Shown: in pieces, positions 15,727 to 24,164 of the stretch
Position numbering within the stretch: position 1 is the stretch's first letter
Layout of the letters: every line of letters begins with the position of its first letter
Assembly (NCBI RefSeq): GCF_000826545.1
Contig: NZ_CDME01000008.1
Location: 558,001 to 622,000 of the forward strand
Origin: Kibdelosporangium sp. MJ126-NF4
GTDB taxonomy: Bacteria > Actinomycetota > Actinomycetes > Mycobacteriales > Pseudonocardiaceae
Length of the DNA stretch: 64,000 bases
Reading direction: 5' to 3'
The notes under the pieces: model-generated
Seen by the model: the letters and a program-made list of their open reading frames with translations, nothing else
The model's database searches: none
What the model was told of the DNA's origin: nothing
Translations under genes and position numbers: made by a program

Positions 15727-17088
15727 ATGGATCTGCGGCACTGGCTATCCCGCGCGGCTGACGTCGCCGACGACTGGGCCGAACAGTTCGGCCCGGTGCA
15801 GCCACACGCGTCCCAGCACGTGTCCGACGAGCGGTTCGGCGCGGTGTTCGAACAGTTCACCAAGCGCCTCGCCGACAACTACCCGTTCTTCCATCCCCGC
15901 TACGCAGGCCAGATGGTCAAGCCGCCGCACCCGGCGGCCATCGTCGGCTACCTCACGGCCATGCGGTTCAACCCGAACAACCACGCGCGGGAAGGTGGCC
16001 CCGCCACCACCGAAATGGAACGCGAATGCGTCACGGTGCTCGCGGACATGGTCGGTTTCGGCCCGCACACCGGCCATCTCACCACCAGCGGGACGATGGC
16101 CAATCTGGAAGCGCTGTACGTGGCCAGGCAATCACACCCAGGCAAGGGAATCGCGTTCAGCTCGGAATGTCACTACACGCATGAGCGTATGTGTGACGTG
16201 CTGGGCGTTCAAGGGCACCGGCTGCCGGTCGACGCACTGGGACGGCTCGACCTCGACGCGGTGGACCACGTGCTGCACAGCGGCCGAGTCGGAACAGTGG
16301 TCGTCACGACCGGTACGACCGGCCTCGGCGCGGTCGACCCGGTCCACGAAGTCGTCGCACTGGCACGGAAGTACGGCGCCCGGATACACGTGGACGCGGC
16401 ATACGGCGGCTTCTACAGCGTGCTCGCCCGTGCCGAGGACACTGTCGGGCTCGATCCCCGGCCCTGGCTGGCGATCGCCGACTGCGACTCCGTCGCCGTG
16501 GACCCGCACAAGCACGGCCTCCAGCCCTACGGATGCGGCGCGGTGCTGTTCGCCGATCCGCGTGCCGGACGGCACCTTTCGCACGACTCGCCGTACACCT
16601 ACTTCACCGACTCGGCCCTGCACCTGGGCGAGATCAGCCTGGAGTGCTCACGAGCCGGTGCCGCCGCGGCGGCCCTGTGGCTGACACTGCAACTGTTGCC
16701 GCTCACACCTGACGGGTTCGGCCGGATCCTGGCCGCCAACCGCCGGGCCGCGCTCGCGTGGGCCGCCAGGATCGAGGTGTCCGACGAGCTCTCGCTGTAC
16801 CAGCGGCCGGAACTGGACATCGTGACCTACTTCCCCACGGGCAGCAACTTGTCCGCTGTGGATTCCCGGTCCGACGCGCTGCTGCGCGCGGGCATGGCCG
16901 CCGAGGACGATCCGGTCTACCTGAGCCTGCTGCGCACCGACGCCGACGCGTTCCTGCGCCGCCACCCCCGCGTCACGCGTGACGCCGATTCCGCCCGCGT
17001 GCTGCGCAGCGTCCTGATGAAACCGGAAGCCGAAGGCTACCTGGAGACGCTGCACGCCCGTGTCGAACAACTCGCCGCCGAAGTCTGA
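15727..17088 (+). CDS. PLP-dependent group II decarboxylase (aromatic/acidic amino-acid type)
   Basis: This is a 453-residue fold-type I PLP enzyme. The N-terminal HPAAIVGYLTAM and HLTTSGTMANLEAL motifs, the HVDAAYGGF cofactor-aspartate motif, and the catalytic Lys262 in VDPHKHGLQPYGCG are all present, as in DOPA/glutamate/tyrosine decarboxylases. Substrate choice is not readable from sequence. ATG 15727 is the first start that preserves the domain. It begins a second transcription unit after the terminator at 15648-15682, with a GNAT gene directly downstream. In clusters such enzymes supply amine building blocks. An amine for the TrpD-like transferase would be one possibility (speculative). 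Confidence 0.85.
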   Translation: MDLRHWLSRAADVADDWAEQFGPVQPHASQHVSDERFGAVFEQFTKRLADNYPFFHPRYAGQMVKPPHPAAIVGYLTAMRFNPNNHAREGGPATTEMERECVTVLADMVGFGPHTGHLTTSGTMANLEALYVARQSHPGKGIAFSSECHYTHERMCDVLGVQGHRLPVDALGRLDLDAVDHVLHSGRVGTVVVTTGTTGLGAVDPVHEVVALARKYGARIHVDAAYGGFYSVLARAEDTVGLDPRPWLAIADCDSVAVDPHKHGLQPYGCGAVLFADPRAGRHLSHDSPYTYFTDSALHLGEISLECSRAGAAAAALWLTLQLLPLTPDGFGRILAANRRAALAWAARIEVSDELSLYQRPELDIVTYFPTGSNLSAVDSRSDALLRAGMAAEDDPVYLSLLRTDADAFLRRHPRVTRDADSARVLRSVLMKPEAEGYLETLHARVEQLAAEV

Positions 17089-17100
17089 AGGGACAATCCG

Positions 17101-17691
17101 TTGACTGCGATCCTGGCTTCCAGTGCCGACACCGAGATACTGGCCAAGATGCTCGCCGAAGCGTTCCAGGAGGACGCGCTGACGCGCTGGATCACCCCCG
17201 ACGACGACCGCAGGGCGACGATACTGCCCGCGTTCTTCCGGGAGCACCTGGACATCTCGTTGCGCTACCTCGGCGTCCACACCAACGCCGACCGGGACGC
17301 GGCGCTGCTGTTCCTGCCGCCGGGTGCCTGGGAGGAGACCGAGACCCGGGCCGAGGAGCTGGCCACGCGGTTCACCGACATCCTCGGCCGGGAAGCGGAA
17401 GCGATGGCCACGATCTCCGGCCTGCAGACAGTGCACCACCCGACCGGCCGCCCGCACTACTACCTCGCGTTCGCCGGAGTCAGCCCGTCGAACCAGCGGA
17501 ACGGAACGATGACCGCGCTGTTCGAGAACCTGATCGCGCGAATCGACTCCGAGCGCGTCGCGGCCTACCTGGAAGCCAGTTCGGCCGGCGGGCTGGCGAT
17601 GGCGCAGCGATACGGGTTCCTACCGGTGGGAACGGCGATCGAGATCCCGGACGGCCCCACCCTGCGGCCGATGTGGCGGGAGCCCCAATGA
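17101..17691 (+). CDS. GNAT-family N-acetyltransferase
   Basis: This is a 196-residue protein starting at TTG 17101, with GGGACAA shortly upstream as a weak ribosome site. The acetyl-CoA-binding region YYLAFAGVSPSNQRNGTMTALFE fits the GNAT Q/RxxGxG/A loop in relaxed form (QRNGTM). The later LEASSAGGLAMAQRYGF is the usual beta5/alpha4 element. The substrate is unknown. It lies between a decarboxylase and a DUF6875-like gene and overlaps the latter by 4 bases, so acetylation of the amine made by the decarboxylase is plausible but unproven. Confidence 0.8.
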   Translation: MTAILASSADTEILAKMLAEAFQEDALTRWITPDDDRRATILPAFFREHLDISLRYLGVHTNADRDAALLFLPPGAWEETETRAEELATRFTDILGREAEAMATISGLQTVHHPTGRPHYYLAFAGVSPSNQRNGTMTALFENLIARIDSERVAAYLEASSAGGLAMAQRYGFLPVGTAIEIPDGPTLRPMWREPQ

Positions 17692-18326
17692 GTTCGGTAC
17701 TGGTCTGGACAGCGGCCGAGGTCGACGACGGCAAGGTCCCAGCGGAGTACCTGCCGCACGTGCGGCAGGTACTCGCGTGGTCACGTGACTACCTGGTGAC
17801 CGCGCATCCCGACCTCGGCCGCAGTGGTCCGGTGTGCCCGTACACCCAGCCGTCGCTGCGCAAGGGCCTGTACTACCTGGCGGCGGCGACCACTTCGGAC
17901 GTCAGCGCGGCGATCGACGGACTGCGTGCCCAGTACTCGGCGCTGTCGGAGAACCTGTCCCCGAACGACCAGGAACTGCTGACGATCCTGCTGGCGTTGC
18001 CGCACCTGGACTACGCGGACTCGTCCGAACTGGACGAACTACAACGCGGGGCCAAGGACGAGTTCGTCGCGAACGGGCTGATGATCGGCCAGTTCCACCC
18101 GGTCTGCGACGAGCCGGGCCTGTGGAACGCCCGGTTCAAGGCCCTGCGCGCGCCGCTGCCACTGCTGGCGATCCGCAAGCTGGTGGTGTTCGACCTGCCG
18201 TTCGTGATCGACACGGACGCGCACGCCGAGAGCTACCTCGAACGGTTCGCGCCAGGCATCCCCACCAGGATGCGCGACCAACTGGTGAGGCGCGTCTCCA
18301 GTCCACTCACGACAGCGCAGGGGTGA
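17688..18326 (+). CDS. DUF6875-like protein, unknown function
   Basis: This is a 212-residue soluble protein starting at ATG 17688 (overlapping the acetyltransferase stop). Recognisable features are SGPVCPYTQPSLRKGLYY near residue 50, ANGLMIGQFHPVCDEPGLWN near 130 and PLPLLAIRKLVVFDLPFV near 165, a pattern I associate with proteins of the DUF6875 type found in actinobacterial biosynthetic loci. There is no signal peptide or membrane helix, and no biochemical role is known to me. It is the last gene before the second nested repeat. Confidence 0.65.
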   Translation: MSSVLVWTAAEVDDGKVPAEYLPHVRQVLAWSRDYLVTAHPDLGRSGPVCPYTQPSLRKGLYYLAAATTSDVSAAIDGLRAQYSALSENLSPNDQELLTILLALPHLDYADSSELDELQRGAKDEFVANGLMIGQFHPVCDEPGLWNARFKALRAPLPLLAIRKLVVFDLPFVIDTDAHAESYLERFAPGIPTRMRDQLVRRVSSPLTTAQG

Positions 18327-18393
18327 ACAGCGATGGCACGGATGGTGATGGTGGCGGCAGACCTCGCAGACCGTGCGGCCGTTGGTGGCGATC

Positions 18394-18525
18394 CTCGTGA
18401 GTGGTTTGTCGCATGATTATGCATAGCCAAGCGCGGAACAAACCACTCACGACAACCCCAACCAGCCGCGCTGGGAAGCGCGTCGTGAGTGGTTTGTTCC
18501 CCATGGGCGACAAACCACTCACGAG
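18394..18525. repeat. Second copy of the nested inverted-repeat element
   Basis: The outer arms 18394-18412 and 18507-18525 match perfectly over 19 bp (CTCGTGAGTGGTTTGTCGC and its complement). The inner arms 18435-18453 and 18482-18500 also match perfectly over 19 bp. The centre carries the same CCAGC-CGC-GCTGG hairpin as the element at 10167-10287. Arm sequences outside CGTGAGTGGTTT differ between the two copies, but each copy is internally perfect, which points to compensatory change or recent formation. The right half runs into the start region of the next gene. Confidence 0.85.
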
Positions 18526-18997
18526 GGCCCCCGCGGCCGTACCGGTCATCCTGTTCGCCCTGGCCGCTGCCGCTGTGATTGCCTGGGCGTTACGCGACCA
18601 CGCGCGATTCCTGCCCACAGGTGCTTTCGTCCCACGGCACGCACTGGCCGCCACGGGCCACCACCAGACCGCCTACCTGCCACCGCCGCCGGTGACCGGA
18701 TCCGCCGTCGTGAACTACCCGGGCCTGATCATGTTGGCGACACACCTGACCGCCGTCGTGATCGTCGGCTCCGCGTGGCTGGTCCGCCGGTACTTCCGCT
18801 CACCCGACCAGCTTTCCGCGCGTTTCTCCTTCGCTGTCCTGGGTTCCGTGGCCTCGGCCGTGGTGACAGTACCGGTCGCCGCGATCACGCTCGGGAACGC
18901 GATTCTGTTCACCGGGACAGTGGCGGCCGCGATGACGGTGCTGCAGTACACGTTCGTACTCGTCGTCGCCGGGACAGCGCTGTTCGGCGTTCCGTAG
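18503..18997 (+). CDS. Small integral membrane protein, unknown; start region built from repeat DNA
   Basis: Starting from ATG 18503 this is a 164-residue protein with four predicted helices (PVILFALAAAAVIAWAL, a helix around YPGLIMLATHLTAVVIVGSAW, FAVLGSVASAVVTVPVAAI and LQYTFVLVVAGTALFGVP). ATG 18503 lies inside the right arm of the nested repeat, so the first residues (GDKPLTRAP) are encoded by the repeat. Upstream in-frame starts at 18401 and 18416 would add more repeat-derived sequence. The original N-terminus may have been replaced by insertion. It is followed closely by the multicopper oxidase, with GAAAAGAGG between them, and could be co-expressed. The family is not recognised. Confidence 0.6.
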   Translation: MGDKPLTRAPAAVPVILFALAAAAVIAWALRDHARFLPTGAFVPRHALAATGHHQTAYLPPPPVTGSAVVNYPGLIMLATHLTAVVIVGSAWLVRRYFRSPDQLSARFSFAVLGSVASAVVTVPVAAITLGNAILFTGTVAAAMTVLQYTFVLVVAGTALFGVP

Positions 18998-19015
18998 AAG
19001 AAAAGAGGTAAGCCG

Positions 19016-20455
19016 ATGCTCAACCGTAGAGGCACACTGAAGCTGGGCGCCGCCGGTGGCGTGGCGTTGGCCCTGCCGGCGGAGCGTCTGGTGTCGGCGG
19101 TGGTCGGCAGGCCACCGTCAGTCGAGCCGTTCACCAGGGCTCTGCCCATCCCGCCGGTACTGTCCCCTGTGTACTCCGACCGGTCGACGGACTACTACGA
19201 GATCTCGGTACGGCCGGGCGTCGCCGAGATCCTGCCGGGCATGCCGACCGAGGTGATCACGTACAACGGCAGCTTCCCCGGGCCGACCATCCGGGCGAGG
19301 CGGGGCCGTGCGGTCAAGGTCGCGGTGACCAACCGGTTGCCGACGCCGTCGGCCGTGCACCTGCACGGCGGGATCGTGCCGCAGGACAGCGACGGCCATC
19401 CGCTCGACGTGATCCAGCCCGGCAACTCGCGGATCTACCACTATCCGAACGACCAGCGGGCCGCCACCCTGTGGTACCACGACCACGCGCACCACCTCGA
19501 GGCCGAACAGATCTACAAAGGACTGTGCGGGCTGTACCTCGTCGAGGACCCGGCGCAGGCGCCGACGCTGCCCCGCGGGCAGTTCGACATCCCGCTGATG
19601 TTCCGTGACGTGGCACTCGACGACCACGGGCAGCTGCTGTGGGCGATGTTCGACGCCCAGCGCCGCAGCACGGTACTGGTCAACGGCGTCCCGCAGCCGG
19701 TTCTCCGGGTGCGCCGCCGCAAGTACAGGTTACGCCTGGTGAACACGTCCAACGAGCGCATGTTCGCCTTCCGGCTCGGCAACGGCGCCGAGTTCGTCCA
19801 GATCGCCACGGACGGCGGCCTGCTGGCCAGGCCCGTGCGCCGCACCGAGATCTCACTCTGGCCCGCCGAGCGGGTCGAGGTCGTCGTCGACTTCAGCAGG
19901 GCACGCGGCGGCAGCACGATCACCCTCCTCAACGCGCAGGGCACGGCGCCGGAGAACACCGAGATCATGCGGTTCGAGGTGGTCGACGGCATCCGCAAGG
20001 ACATGCCCGACACCGACGACAGCTCCGTGCCGCAGAAGCTCAGCGTGCTGCCCGCGATCGGCGCGCCGGTCATGACCACCAGGAAAGTAGTGCTGAGCTT
20101 CGACTTCAAGAACCTGGTCTTCCTGATCAACGGCAAACCGTACGATCCGCACCGGACAGACTTCACGGTCAAACGCGGCAGCACCGAGATCTGGGAGGTC
20201 ACCAACGCGGATCCCGACCCGATCCCGCACTCGCTGCATGTGCACGTGGTGCAGTTCCGGGTGCTGGACAGGGACGGCCGGTCGGTGGAGCCGTGGGAGG
20301 CCTTCCCGAAGGACACCGTGTCGATCGCGTCCGGTGCGACGGTTCGGCTGCTGATCAAGTTCGACGCGCCGTACACCGGGGTCTTCCCGTTCCACTGCCA
20401 CTTCGTCGACCACTCGTCGGTGGCGATGATGGGTCAGATGCGGATCGTCGCGTGA
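19016..20455 (+). CDS. Multicopper oxidase (CotA/bilirubin-oxidase/phenoxazinone-synthase-like)
   Basis: This is a 479-residue protein with all four copper-binding motifs: HLHGG, WYHDHAHH, HSLHVH and HCHFVDH with Cys461, the type 1 site. The N-terminus MLNRRGTLKLGAAGG looks like a twin-arginine signal, suggesting export as a folded enzyme. Three-cupredoxin laccases of this type oxidise phenols, aminophenols, bilirubin or metals. At the end of a cluster encoding aromatic heterocycle chemistry it could carry out oxidative coupling (PhsA-like), but a general oxidase role is equally possible. A CopC-like protein at 23351-23947 is another copper-handling gene nearby. Confidence 0.88.
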   Translation: MLNRRGTLKLGAAGGVALALPAERLVSAVVGRPPSVEPFTRALPIPPVLSPVYSDRSTDYYEISVRPGVAEILPGMPTEVITYNGSFPGPTIRARRGRAVKVAVTNRLPTPSAVHLHGGIVPQDSDGHPLDVIQPGNSRIYHYPNDQRAATLWYHDHAHHLEAEQIYKGLCGLYLVEDPAQAPTLPRGQFDIPLMFRDVALDDHGQLLWAMFDAQRRSTVLVNGVPQPVLRVRRRKYRLRLVNTSNERMFAFRLGNGAEFVQIATDGGLLARPVRRTEISLWPAERVEVVVDFSRARGGSTITLLNAQGTAPENTEIMRFEVVDGIRKDMPDTDDSSVPQKLSVLPAIGAPVMTTRKVVLSFDFKNLVFLINGKPYDPHRTDFTVKRGSTEIWEVTNADPDPIPHSLHVHVVQFRVLDRDGRSVEPWEAFPKDTVSIASGATVRLLIKFDAPYTGVFPFHCHFVDHSSVAMMGQMRIVA

Positions 20456-20485
20456 CCAGATCAACAATGCACTAGGTTGGGGTGC

Positions 20486-21106
20486 ATGGCGAGGTATTTC
20501 GACGTGCACCCCGACAACCCGCAGAAGCGATCGATCACACAGGTCGTGGAGTTGTTGCGGCAGGACGGCCTGATCGCCTACCCGACGGACTCCTGCTTCG
20601 CGCTCGGCTGCCAGCTGGGCAACCGGGACGGGATCGACCGGATCCGGCAGATCCGGCACCTCGACGACCGGCACCACTTCACCCTGGTGTGCCAGGACTT
20701 CGCACAGCTCGGGCAGTTCGTGTACGTCGACAACGACGTGTTCCGCGCGATCAAGGCGGTGACGCCGGGCAGCTACACGTTCATCCTGCCCGCGACCAAG
20801 GAAGTCCCGCGCCGCATGCAGCACCCGAAGAAGAAGACAGTCGGCGTGCGCATCCCGGACCACCAGGTCGTCCAGGCCCTGCTGGCCGAGTTGGGCGAGC
20901 CGCTGCTGTCGAGCACGCTGCTGCTGCCCGACCAGGACGAGCCGATGACCCAGGGCTGGGAGATCAAGGAACGCCTGGACAACGTGATCGACGCCGTGAT
21001 CGACTCCGGCGAGTGCGGCACAGTGCCGACCACAGTGATCGACTTCTCCCAGGGCGAGCCGGAGATCGTCAGGGCGGGCGCGGGAGACGTGTCCCGCTTC
21101 GAGTGA
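20486..21106 (+). CDS. YciO/Sua5/YrdC family protein (threonylcarbamoyl-AMP synthase-like)
   Basis: This is a 206-residue protein starting at ATG 20486 (MARYFDVHPDNPQ). The YrdC fold signatures IAYPTDSCFALGC, KAVTPGSYTFILPA and VGVRIPDHQVVQALL are present. It belongs to the short YciO branch without the Sua5 C-terminal domain. Sua5 makes threonylcarbamoyl-AMP for tRNA t6A, and YciO proteins have lower or uncertain activity. It looks chromosomal rather than part of the cluster and marks its right edge. Confidence 0.88.
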   Translation: MARYFDVHPDNPQKRSITQVVELLRQDGLIAYPTDSCFALGCQLGNRDGIDRIRQIRHLDDRHHFTLVCQDFAQLGQFVYVDNDVFRAIKAVTPGSYTFILPATKEVPRRMQHPKKKTVGVRIPDHQVVQALLAELGEPLLSSTLLLPDQDEPMTQGWEIKERLDNVIDAVIDSGECGTVPTTVIDFSQGEPEIVRAGAGDVSRFE

Positions 21107-21211
21107 GGCAACTGGTCGGAATAATGTCGCTGGCGGATGTCGAGGACGGTCGTCGGGCTCCGACTCACTCGTGAGTGTGCCCGTACAGGGCGCCGGAACA
21201 GGAGTGACGAC

Positions 21212-21580
21212 GTGAAGTTCCTGCTGATCATGCACGTGAACCAGGCGACGATGGCCGCGCTGACCGACGAGGAGCGCGACCAGATCATGAACGGCCACCA
21301 GGCGTTCATGGACGCGCTCACCGAGAGCGGCGAGATGATCATCACCCAGGCGCTGGCTGACCCGTCCAACAGTGTGGTCGTGAAGACCGATGGCGACTCC
21401 CAGGTGGTCACCGACGGCCCCTACATCGAGGCCAAGGAGTTCATGGGCGGCTTCTACCTGGTCGAATGCGAGAACAAGGAGCGTGCCGTCGAGCTGGCGA
21501 AGCAGATCCCGGACACCAGCTTCGAGGGCTTCGGCGTCGAGGTGCGGCCGGTGATGTTCTCCGCAGGGCTGGAGATGTGA
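21212..21580 (+). CDS. YCII/DGPF-domain protein, partner of ECF42 sigma
   Basis: This is a 122-residue protein starting at GTG 21212 with a GGAGTGA site upstream. The DGPF-type motif VTDGPYIEAKEFMGGFYLVE identifies the YCII-related family whose members are encoded beside ECF42 sigma factors. It overlaps the sigma gene by 4 bases (GTGA). DGPF proteins are thought to act in the same response as the sigma factor, possibly as targets or modulators. The molecular role is unknown. Confidence 0.87.
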   Translation: MKFLLIMHVNQATMAALTDEERDQIMNGHQAFMDALTESGEMIITQALADPSNSVVVKTDGDSQVVTDGPYIEAKEFMGGFYLVECENKERAVELAKQIPDTSFEGFGVEVRPVMFSAGLEM

Positions 21581-22776
21581 TCGACGAGATCGAGAACCTG
21601 CTGCGCCACCTGGCGCCGCAGGTCCTCGGCATGCTCGTACGTCGCCACAGCCAGTTCGACGCGTGCGAGGACGCCGTGCAGGAGGCGTTGCTGGCCGCGA
21701 GCATCCAGTGGCGCGCGGAGGAGCTCCCCGACAGCCCCAAGGCCTGGCTGGTCACGGTCGCCACGCGCAAGCTGACCGACCAGTGGCGCAGCGAGCAGGC
21801 CAGGCGCAGGCGGGAGACGCTCGCCGCCGCGCAGGAACCCGCGGTCGCGGCCGAGACGGACGACCGTGACGACACGCTGAAACTGCTGTTCCTGTGCTGC
21901 CACCCGGAGCTGTCGCCGTCGTCCCAGGTGGCGCTCACCCTGCGGGCCGTCGGCGGGCTGACCACCGGCCAGATCGCCCGCGCGTTCATGGTTCCCGAGG
22001 CCACGATGGGCCAGCGGATCAGCCGCGCCAAGCAGAAGATCAAGGCGACCGGCATTCCCGAGCCGGAGTGGGCCGAGCGCCTGCGGGTCGTCCTGCACGT
22101 GCTCTACCTGATCTTCAACGAGGGCTACACCGCGTCCTCCGGCCCTGACCTGCAGAGCGTCGAGCTCACCGGCGAGGCGATCCGGCTGACCAGGACCGTG
22201 CACGCGCTGCTGCCCGGCGATGGCGAGGTCGCCGGGCTGCTGGCGCTGATGCTGCTCACCGACGCGCGCAGGGCCGCGCGCGCCACAAAGGACGGCGGGC
22301 TCGTGCCCCTCGCCGAGCAGGACCGTTCGCTGTGGAACGCGGCCGAGATCGCCGAGGGAACCCGGCTCGTCGAGGACGCCATGGCCCGGTTCCCGGTCGG
22401 CCCGTACCAGCTGCAGGCCGCGATCGCCGCACTGCACGACGAGGCACAGACCTCCGAGGACACCGACTGGCCGCAGATCCTGGTGCTCTACCGGATCCTC
22501 TCGCGGATCCAGCCCAACCCGATGGTCACGCTCAACCACGCCATCGCGCGGTCCATGGTGGACGGACCGGCCGCCGGTCTGGCCATGCTGGCCACATTGG
22601 ACGATGACAGCCGCGTCGCCGGACACCACCGCCTCGACGCCGTCCGAGCGCACCTGCTGGAGCTCGCGGGAGACACAGCCGCCGCCCGCGAGGCCTACCT
22701 GCTGGCCGCCAAACGAACCAGCAGCATCCCCGAGCAGCGCTACCTGGAGGCCAAGGCGGGCAGCCTCAAGCCGTAA
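21577..22776 (+). CDS. ECF42-type RNA polymerase sigma factor with C-terminal TPR-like domain
   Basis: This is a 399-residue protein starting at GTG 21577. Sigma2 lies at about residues 5-75 (DACEDAVQEALLAA and the WLVTVATRKLTDQWR core-binding helix). Sigma4 lies around 105-165 (LTTGQIARAFMVPEATMGQRISRAKQKIK). The long C-terminal alpha-helical extension carries YLIFNEGYTASSG and LLTDARR, typical of ECF42. In this group the extension is required for activity and replaces an anti-sigma factor. It is coupled to the upstream YCII gene. A second ECF42 of the same build lies at 56679-57875. Confidence 0.9.
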   Translation: MIDEIENLLRHLAPQVLGMLVRRHSQFDACEDAVQEALLAASIQWRAEELPDSPKAWLVTVATRKLTDQWRSEQARRRRETLAAAQEPAVAAETDDRDDTLKLLFLCCHPELSPSSQVALTLRAVGGLTTGQIARAFMVPEATMGQRISRAKQKIKATGIPEPEWAERLRVVLHVLYLIFNEGYTASSGPDLQSVELTGEAIRLTRTVHALLPGDGEVAGLLALMLLTDARRAARATKDGGLVPLAEQDRSLWNAAEIAEGTRLVEDAMARFPVGPYQLQAAIAALHDEAQTSEDTDWPQILVLYRILSRIQPNPMVTLNHAIARSMVDGPAAGLAMLATLDDDSRVAGHHRLDAVRAHLLELAGDTAAAREAYLLAAKRTSSIPEQRYLEAKAGSLKP

Positions 22777-22825
22777 CACACCGCGGGGGTCGTAGGCTCC
22801 GAGCGAACCGGCTGGAGAGGTGATC

Positions 22826-23308
22826 ATGGGACTGACCGCGACGTGGGTTTTCGCGCCGACCGGTGAACCCGCTCCGGGGTGGGAGTCGTGCGACAACCTC
22901 CGTGCGGGCTGGTCCGGGTATCGCACGACAGACCCGACACGACTGGAGACGACCCCACGCCGGTGGACGCGGATGGGCTTCCCGATCCTGATGGCCACCG
23001 TGATGGACAGCGGATTCGTGATGGTCACCGGCTTCGACGACGGCGAACCGGACTGGCACTGGGTGCTCAACGAGCGGTTCTTCCTCAGCGAGATGGGCGA
23101 GATGGCCGGGGCGTACGGCGTACCGGGCAAGATCGCCGACGCGGTGCCGGTGATCGTGAACTGGGCGACCGCGGCCGGACTGCCCGAACCGTCGGCCGAG
23201 CAGCTGGCCGACGTGTTGGCCAAGGGCCAACAGGACACGCTGCCCATCGACAGCGTGGCCTACGAATTGTTCGCGGTCATGGGCATCACCACGTTCGGCG
23301 GGAACTAA
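22826..23308 (+). CDS. Hypothetical protein
   Basis: This is a 160-residue protein starting at ATG 22826 (MGLTATWVFAP) with GGAGAGG upstream. It is soluble, with no signal peptide, rich in Trp and acidic residues, and contains WHWVLNERFFLSEMGEM. It ends with LPIDSVAYELFAVMGITTFGG. No family is recognised. It is isolated between the ECF42 operon and the CopC-like gene and has normal codon usage. Confidence 0.7.
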   Translation: MGLTATWVFAPTGEPAPGWESCDNLRAGWSGYRTTDPTRLETTPRRWTRMGFPILMATVMDSGFVMVTGFDDGEPDWHWVLNERFFLSEMGEMAGAYGVPGKIADAVPVIVNWATAAGLPEPSAEQLADVLAKGQQDTLPIDSVAYELFAVMGITTFGGN

Positions 23309-23350
23309 AGTCGGCTGTTGACCGACTACGTGACCGTGAAGGGCCACCTC

Positions 23351-23947
23351 ATGTTCGCAAGGCGTATATCCGCCGCATTGCTGATCGGTGCGACAGCCAT
23401 GCTGTCCACTGCCGTGCCCGCGCTCGCGCACACCGAGTTGAAGGGCAGCACTCCCGCGAAGGACGCCTCCGTGGCCGCCCCGCCAACGCAGGTCCAGCTC
23501 ACCTTCAGCGAACCCGTGCAGGTCGAACCCGGCGCGATCTCGGTCGCCGGTCCCGGCGGGCAGTGGACGGTCGGCCAGGTCACGGTCGACGCGGCGGTGG
23601 TGACCGCCCCGGTGACACCCGTCGGACCGGCCGGGCAGTACACCATCAGCTACCGCGTCATCTCCGCGGACGGCGACCCCGTGAGCGGGAAGGTGCCGTT
23701 CACACTCACCGTCGCGGCCCAGGCGCCCACGACACCAGCCCCGACCACCCCCAGTTCCCCGCCGACGACGGCGGGGAACACGTCGGAGGCCAGCGCGGCC
23801 GCCGGGACGACCGTGACGGCAACCCCGACTTCCCAGCAAAGTGGGGACAGCGGCGGAATCCCGGTGTGGATCTGGATTGCCGGTGCCATTGTCCTCGCAG
23901 GTGCGGGCGTTTTCCTCGGCCTACGCGCCGGGAAATCGAAGGGCTGA
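23351..23947 (+). CDS. CopC-domain secreted, membrane-anchored protein
   Basis: This is a 198-residue protein. A Sec signal (MFARRISAALLIGATAMLST) ends at ALAHTEL, so the mature protein begins with the histidine that is the copper ligand in CopC. The CopC immunoglobulin-like domain spans about residues 28-125 (GSTPAKDASVAAPP, LTFSEPV, YRVISADGDPVSG). A Thr/Pro/Ser-rich linker follows, then one membrane helix (IPVWIWIAGAIVLAGAGVF) and a basic tail, typical of actinobacterial YcnJ/CopC stalked proteins. Periplasmic-side copper binding is expected. Confidence 0.88.
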   Translation: MFARRISAALLIGATAMLSTAVPALAHTELKGSTPAKDASVAAPPTQVQLTFSEPVQVEPGAISVAGPGGQWTVGQVTVDAAVVTAPVTPVGPAGQYTISYRVISADGDPVSGKVPFTLTVAAQAPTTPAPTTPSSPPTTAGNTSEASAAAGTTVTATPTSQQSGDSGGIPVWIWIAGAIVLAGAGVFLGLRAGKSKG

Positions 23948-24164
23948 GAAACACCAGGTCAGGCCGTATTCTGACCGATGTGGTCAGCACATCGAATCAA
24001 TTCTGCCCACCCCCGTTGCCCTAGGGGGTGAAAAACACATATAAGGGCACACAGCTCGTCATTTCGGCCTCATGGTCCCGTCACTGGTGTGCGCGACAGC
24101 GGGACTGCGAACCTGAGTCACATCTTGCGGGTCACCAGGTTCGCTGTGAGGACTGGAGGTCGAG

